From an uncultured bacterium (GTDB lineage Bacteria; Verrucomicrobiota; Kiritimatiellia; RFP12; UBA1067): DNA of 9,368 nt. The stretch is taken from contig URIT01000130.1 in the NCBI GenBank assembly GCA_900547945.1, positions 1-9,368 of the forward strand. The letters run 5' to 3'. Under the pieces are notes generated by a model. That model was given only the letters and a program-made list of their open reading frames with translations, had not been told where the DNA came from and did not search any database. The translations under genes were made by a program, and so were the position numbers. Shown one piece after another: positions 6,885-9,368 of the stretch. Within the stretch, counting starts at the first letter, position 1; each line of letters opens with the position of its first letter.

Positions 6885-7384
6885 TTATCCTTCCCGCAGC
6901 ACTTCTTGTACTTCTTCCCGCTGCCGCACGGGCAGGGGTCGTTCCGGCCGATCTTCGGCTCCTCGCGGCGGTAGGGTTCGTTGTTCTCGATCACGCCGTC
7001 GATGAAGCGCCACTCGCCGTCGATCTTCCTGAAGGTGGCGTGCTCGCGGTGTTCGCACTTCTGGCCGTTCGCGGCGTAGTGCGCCACGAACGAGACCTCG
7101 CCCTCCTCGTCGTCCTTGCCGCCCTTCTCGGTGGCGGTGACGTCAAGGCCCTGCCATTGGGCGGACTTCGACCAGTCGCGCGTCGTCTTCTCGTCGAATT
7201 CGGCACGCACCTCGGGCCCGGACGACGCGAAGAGGAACTTCACGTCGCCGACCGCGTACGCGCTGTAGCGCGCCCGCATCAGTTCCACGGCCGTCTCGGC
7301 CTTGTGTTCACCGTTCAGGATGGGCCCGCAGCACTGACCGAAGGTCTTGCCGCTGGCGCACGGACAAAGTTCATCGTTTTTCAT
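6881..7384 (-). CDS. YchJ-like (UPF0225) protein with two SEC-C zinc motifs
   Basis: The 167-residue protein has SEC-C-type Cys clusters at both ends: CPC (7-9) with CC (18-19), and RNDPCPCGSGKKYKKCCG (147-164). Between them lies a YchJ_M-type domain that normally has an NTF2-like fold, with LMRARYSAYAVGDVKFL (35-51) and a HREHATFRKIDGEWRFIDG block (112-130). This is the architecture and length of E. coli YchJ (about 150 residues). Its function is not established; SEC-C motifs bind zinc and in SecA contact SecB or ribosomes. The start MKNDELCPC is preferred because upstream in-frame sequence is low-complexity and the frame there opposes the next gene. No Shine-Dalgarno sequence is present; an extended -10 at leaderless spacing lies directly upstream. 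The stop overlaps the HAD start. Confidence 0.88.
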   Translation of the reverse strand: MKNDELCPCASGKTFGQCCGPILNGEHKAETAVELMRARYSAYAVGDVKFLFASSGPEVRAEFDEKTTRDWSKSAQWQGLDVTATEKGGKDDEEGEVSFVAHYAANGQKCEHREHATFRKIDGEWRFIDGVIENNEPYRREEPKIGRNDPCPCGSGKKYKKCCGKDK

Positions 7385-7391
7385 GGGCGAA

Positions 7392-7400
7392 ATTCTACCA
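7392..7400 (-). promoter_or_regulatory. Extended -10 promoter at leaderless spacing before the SEC-C gene
   Basis: On the minus strand TGGTAGAAT gives a TGN-extended -10 (TAGAAT, 5/6 to consensus) whose last base is 7 bases before the ATG. That puts the expected start of transcription at about 7385, one base before the start codon. No good -35 is seen, which is typical when TGN is present. No Shine-Dalgarno sequence fits in between. This is an inference from spacing only. Confidence 0.5.
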
Positions 7401-7437
7401 TAAAACAGGAGGGCGGGAAAGCGGGTATTCGCCTCCC

Positions 7438-8346
7438 CTATCGGAACTTCTGAACGAGGCGGCGGGCCGCGACGGCGAACGGGATCCCCGGCGTCGTGAC
7501 GCCCAGCGCCTCCAGCGCGGATCGGTCGAGATGGCAGTCCTTCGGACGCGGCTCGCTGCCGTTCGCGGGCGCGCCGCTCCCCTGCAGCAACGCCGCGTCC
7601 ACGCCCAGGATTTCCGCCGTCACGCGCCCCATGTCGAGCTTCGTCATCGGTTCGGACCCGCTCCAGTGGAACGTCCCGGCGAGGCGCCGCCGCACGATCT
7701 GCGCGAGGATGTCGGCGACGTCCGCGACGTGCGTCGGGTAGCGCGTCGCCCAGTCGTCGAGGACGAGCGGCTGCGTCCGCCGCGCCGCGCCCGGACGAAC
7801 GAACGCGAGGACCTGCTCGATGACCGTCGTCACGGACGACTCCTGCAGGTTCTCGACGTCGCCGTAGAGGATCGGCACGCGCAGGATCGCGCTCTGCGCG
7901 GCCGCCGCCGCGCGCACGGCGCGTTCGCCGTCGAGCTTCGAGATGCCGTAGGCGTTGATCGCGTGGGTGGGCGACGCGGGCGTGTAGGGGGGCGTGGTGC
8001 CGTCGAAGACGTAGTCCGAGGAGATGTAGACGAGGAAACGGCCCGGAGCGGCGGCGGCCCAGCGCGCAAGGGCGGCCGTCGCGTCCACGTTGAGCCTCCG
8101 GGCGGCGGCCACGTCGGTGGCGAACTCGTCCGGCTTGCGGATCGCCGCCGTATGGACGACGACCTCGGGTCGCACGTCGTCCAGCACCCGCGCGAGCGCC
8201 GCCGCGTCCGCCAGGTCCACCTGCACCAGCCCCGCGCCCGTGCGCGTGTGGCACAGGCCCGTCAGCCCAACATCCGCCTCGGCGGCGAACCGCCCCATCA
8301 CGGCCCGGCCCAGCATGCCGGTCGCGCCTGTCACAAGTATGTCCAT
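7438..8346 (-). CDS. NAD(P)-binding RmlD/MAT2B-like extended short-chain dehydrogenase
   Basis: The 302-residue protein has an N-terminal Rossmann motif GATGMLG (7-13), SSDYVFDG (109-116) with the catalytic-type Ser, and YGISK (133-137) as the YxxxK pair. It belongs to the RmlD (dTDP-4-dehydrorhamnose reductase) superfamily. However, from memory the closest match is MAT2B, the regulatory beta subunit of eukaryotic methionine adenosyltransferase II: RVPILYGDVENLQESSVT (156-173), RYPTHVADVADI (202-213), GTFHWSG.EPMTK (224-236) and the PRPKDCHLD ending all have near-identical counterparts there. It may be a reductase for a nucleotide sugar or a MAT2B-like binding protein; no rml genes or metK are visible. 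I choose MDILVTG over the ATG 12 codons upstream because that one lies inside the terminator and before the -10 box. There is no ribosome site. Confidence 0.85.
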   Translation of the reverse strand: MDILVTGATGMLGRAVMGRFAAEADVGLTGLCHTRTGAGLVQVDLADAAALARVLDDVRPEVVVHTAAIRKPDEFATDVAAARRLNVDATAALARWAAAAPGRFLVYISSDYVFDGTTPPYTPASPTHAINAYGISKLDGERAVRAAAAAQSAILRVPILYGDVENLQESSVTTVIEQVLAFVRPGAARRTQPLVLDDWATRYPTHVADVADILAQIVRRRLAGTFHWSGSEPMTKLDMGRVTAEILGVDAALLQGSGAPANGSEPRPKDCHLDRSALEALGVTTPGIPFAVAARRLVQKFR

Positions 8347-8352
8347 GCGGAG

Positions 8353-8382
8353 ATTATAGCATACGAAAAGCCCCCGTATCAA
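8353..8382 (-). promoter_or_regulatory. Sigma70-type promoter of the MAT2B-like gene, embedded in the terminator
   Basis: On the minus strand TTGATA (8377-8382, 5/6 to TTGACA) is followed after 18 bases by a perfect TATAAT (8353-8358). The last base of the -10 is 7 bases from the A of the ATG at 8346, so the predicted +1 is the start codon itself and the mRNA would be leaderless. The -35 hexamer is exactly the six-base loop of the upstream terminator hairpin. The bases between the -10 and the ATG (CTCCGC) hold no Shine-Dalgarno sequence. Confidence 0.75.
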
Positions 8383-8391
8383 CGGGGGCTT
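8366..8391 (-). terminator. Intrinsic terminator of the tRNA-Arg transcript
   Basis: AAGCCCCCG (8383-8391 read on the minus strand) pairs perfectly with CGGGGGCTT (8368-8376) around a six-base loop TTGATA. A run of four T residues (8366-8369) ends the element. It begins 11 bases after the tRNA 3' end, the right place to end the repeat-protein/tRNA transcript. Confidence 0.85.
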
Positions 8392-8402
8392 CGCGTTTCA
8401 AA

Positions 8403-8479
8403 TGGTGCGACTGACTGGGATCGAACCAGCAACCTTCGGCTTCGGAGGCCAACGCTCTATCCAATTGAGCTACAGTCGC
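8403..8479 (-). tRNA. tRNA-Arg, anticodon CCG
   Basis: The 77-base gene includes an encoded CCA (8403-8405). The acceptor stem GCGACTG/CAGTCGC pairs perfectly, the D-arm is GCTC...GAGC, the anticodon arm is TTGGC-CTCCGAA-GCCGA with one G-T pair, the variable loop is five bases and the T-arm is GCTGG-TTCGATC-CCAGT. The anticodon CCG (8443-8445) reads the arginine codon CGG. The gene starts 14 bases after the stop of the surface-repeat protein with no recognisable promoter between, so it is probably processed from the shared transcript, and is followed by a strong terminator. Confidence 0.97.
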
Positions 8480-8493
8480 ATGGGCTGCGCCGA

Positions 8494-9219
8494 TCAGAAG
8501 TAGCAGTTGAAGATCGGGATGAACGAAACCTCGTTGTCCATGATCAGGTTCACGAGGCCGACCTGGAAACCGGCGGACGCCGTGGCCGCGTAGTTGACGA
8601 GGCCGAGCTGCGCGCCGCGCAGTTCATCCGTCATGTTGAGGAGGAGGGCCGTCTGGAAACCATGCACGCGGCGGGCGAACGTGGCGCCCAGCGCGAGCTG
8701 CCAGCCCCACATGTCCTCGCGGACCGCGCTCGCGAGACCCGCCACGCCGAGACCGTAGAACGACGAATCCGTCATCGCGCCAAGGACGTCGACCGACAAG
8801 CCGTAGAACTCGCGGTTCATGCCGACCAGATCGACGCTCAGGCCGTAGGTCGTGCGGTTGCACATGTTGAAGCAGGAGACCATCGCACCCTTCGCCTTGC
8901 GGTTCGCGAGGTTGAAGCCGAGCGACGCCTGGATGCCGATCATGTCAAGGCGGGCCGTGTTCGCGAGACCCGCGACCTCAAGACCGTACATCTTGTTGCA
9001 GTCCCCGTAAAGGAGATTGACATCCAGGCCGAAGATGTCCCAATTGAACCCCCAGGGCAACGCGGCGGGCGTCGCAAGACCGACGGCGAGCACCGTGTAG
9101 CCGTAGGACTTCGCGTCCGGCGCACCGGCGTATTCCTTCTCCTCGGCGTCCTGCGCGAGAACCGGCTGAACGGCGAACGCGGCGAGCGCGCACGCAAGCA
9201 GACCACTCTTGATGTTCAT
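8494..9219 (-). CDS. Secreted surface-repeat protein (LA_2272-like repeats)
   Basis: The 241-residue protein starts with a Sec signal peptide: MNIK, a hydrophobic core (about 6-20) and a likely cut after VLA (about 20-22). After a short acidic stretch it is built of about eleven 14-17-residue repeats, each near hhGLxVxLhNxxxx; clear copies are MYGLEVAGLANTARLD, TYGLSVDLVGMNRE, FYGLSVDVLGAMTDSS, FYGLGVAGLASAVRED and LRGAQLGLVNYAATA. Alternating residues and turn spacing indicate successive beta strands. The protein ends IFNCYF, with a terminal aromatic residue as seen in BAM-inserted outer-membrane barrels. It resembles the surface-repeat proteins named after Leptospira LA_2272, whose function is unknown. 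Likely location is outer membrane or cell surface. Four cysteines lie in the mature part. AAGGAG (9226-9231) six bases upstream fixes the start, and a good promoter precedes it. Confidence 0.82.
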   Translation of the reverse strand: MNIKSGLLACALAAFAVQPVLAQDAEEKEYAGAPDAKSYGYTVLAVGLATPAALPWGFNWDIFGLDVNLLYGDCNKMYGLEVAGLANTARLDMIGIQASLGFNLANRKAKGAMVSCFNMCNRTTYGLSVDLVGMNREFYGLSVDVLGAMTDSSFYGLGVAGLASAVREDMWGWQLALGATFARRVHGFQTALLLNMTDELRGAQLGLVNYAATASAGFQVGLVNLIMDNEVSFIPIFNCYF

Positions 9220-9266
9220 CTCAAACTCCTTGGATTGATTTTCTGAAATCGGCTGAACGGAAGCAA

Positions 9267-9295
9267 ATGATACCCGATTCGGACGCGCAAGTCAA
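9267..9295 (-). promoter_or_regulatory. Sigma70-type promoter of the surface-repeat protein
   Basis: On the minus strand TTGACT (9290-9295) and TATCAT (9267-9272), each 5/6 to consensus, are separated by the ideal 17 bases. The predicted start near 9260 gives a leader of about 41 bases carrying AAGGAG, in contrast to the leaderless spacing at the next two promoters downstream. It probably also drives the tRNA-Arg gene. Confidence 0.75.
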
Positions 9296-9326
9296 CCCCG
9301 AACACGACCCAAACGGTAATGGGTTA

Positions 9327-9344
9327 GTGGGTTGCGCAGCCCAC
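9327..9344. repeat. Near-perfect 18-base palindrome upstream of the surface-repeat promoter
   Basis: GTGGGTTGCGCAGCCCAC is palindromic except for one T/G mismatch pair around a TGCGCA centre. It lies about 32 bases upstream of the -35 box. It could be an operator, or the 3' hairpin of a gene beyond the right edge; there is no T-tract. The rest of 9296-9368 shows no gene. Confidence 0.4.
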
Positions 9345-9368
9345 CAGCCGAATTGAGGATTAGGGTCG

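Noticed and set aside
7385..8254. Extension of the SEC-C protein to 457 residues
   Set aside because: The added stretch is low-complexity Arg/Gly/Ala sequence overlapping the MAT2B-like gene in another frame; the family's normal N-terminus begins at the ATG at 7384.
8347..8382. Upstream ATG adding 12 residues to the MAT2B-like protein
   Set aside because: It would place the start inside the terminator loop and upstream of the TATAAT, and would put residues before the canonical Rossmann beta strand.
7531..9246. 571-codon plus-strand frame
   Set aside because: It runs across the MAT2B-like gene, the terminator, the tRNA and the surface-repeat gene in antisense, so it cannot be a real protein.

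Overview
The window is a GC-rich, densely packed bacterial segment. All nine protein genes and the one tRNA gene lie on the minus strand, so transcription runs from right to left. The organism is Gram-negative in character: there is a MurNAc-recycling MurU/AmgK-type enzyme and a secreted repeat protein ending in an aromatic residue. The AT-rich 7- and 8-base tandem repeats in two otherwise GC-rich intergenic gaps, together with the repeat protein, would fit a PVC-group bacterium (Verrucomicrobiota/Kiritimatiellota-like). That placement is a low-confidence inference and there is no rRNA or marker gene to settle it.

Reading in the direction of transcription: (1) A strong sigma70-type promoter (9267-9295) and a good ribosome site drive a secreted, surface-repeat protein (8494-9219). 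A tRNA-Arg(CCG) follows 14 bases after its stop and is closed by a textbook hairpin terminator (8366-8391). (2) The loop of that terminator is exactly a -35 box (TTGATA). With a perfect TATAAT 18 bases further on, it forms the promoter of a short-chain-dehydrogenase-fold gene resembling the regulatory subunit MAT2B of eukaryotic methionine adenosyltransferase (7438-8346). The predicted transcript start falls on its ATG, so the mRNA would be leaderless. (3) A second, extended -10 promoter at leaderless spacing precedes a YchJ-like SEC-C zinc protein (6881-7384). This is translationally coupled to a HAD phosphatase of the beta-phosphoglucomutase type (6123-6884). (4) After a 70-base gap holding heptamer repeats comes a tight four-gene cluster: a two-helix membrane protein with TPR-like repeats (5243-6052), folB (4883-5233), a MurU-AmgK-like fusion (3045-4886), and a 730-residue protein of unknown function with kinase-like motifs (856-3048). 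(5) A 269-base intergenic region packed with direct and inverted octamer repeats separates this cluster from the N-terminal 195 codons of an Hsp33-type chaperone gene (1-586), which runs off the left edge.

The most interesting material is the pairing of a fused MurNAc kinase/uridylyltransferase, which carries a natural His5-acidic tail, with the unrecognised kinase-like protein overlapping it by 4 bases. The interlocked terminator/promoter with leaderless start and the MAT2B-like gene also stand out. No CRISPR array, insertion sequence, phage gene or integration site was seen.
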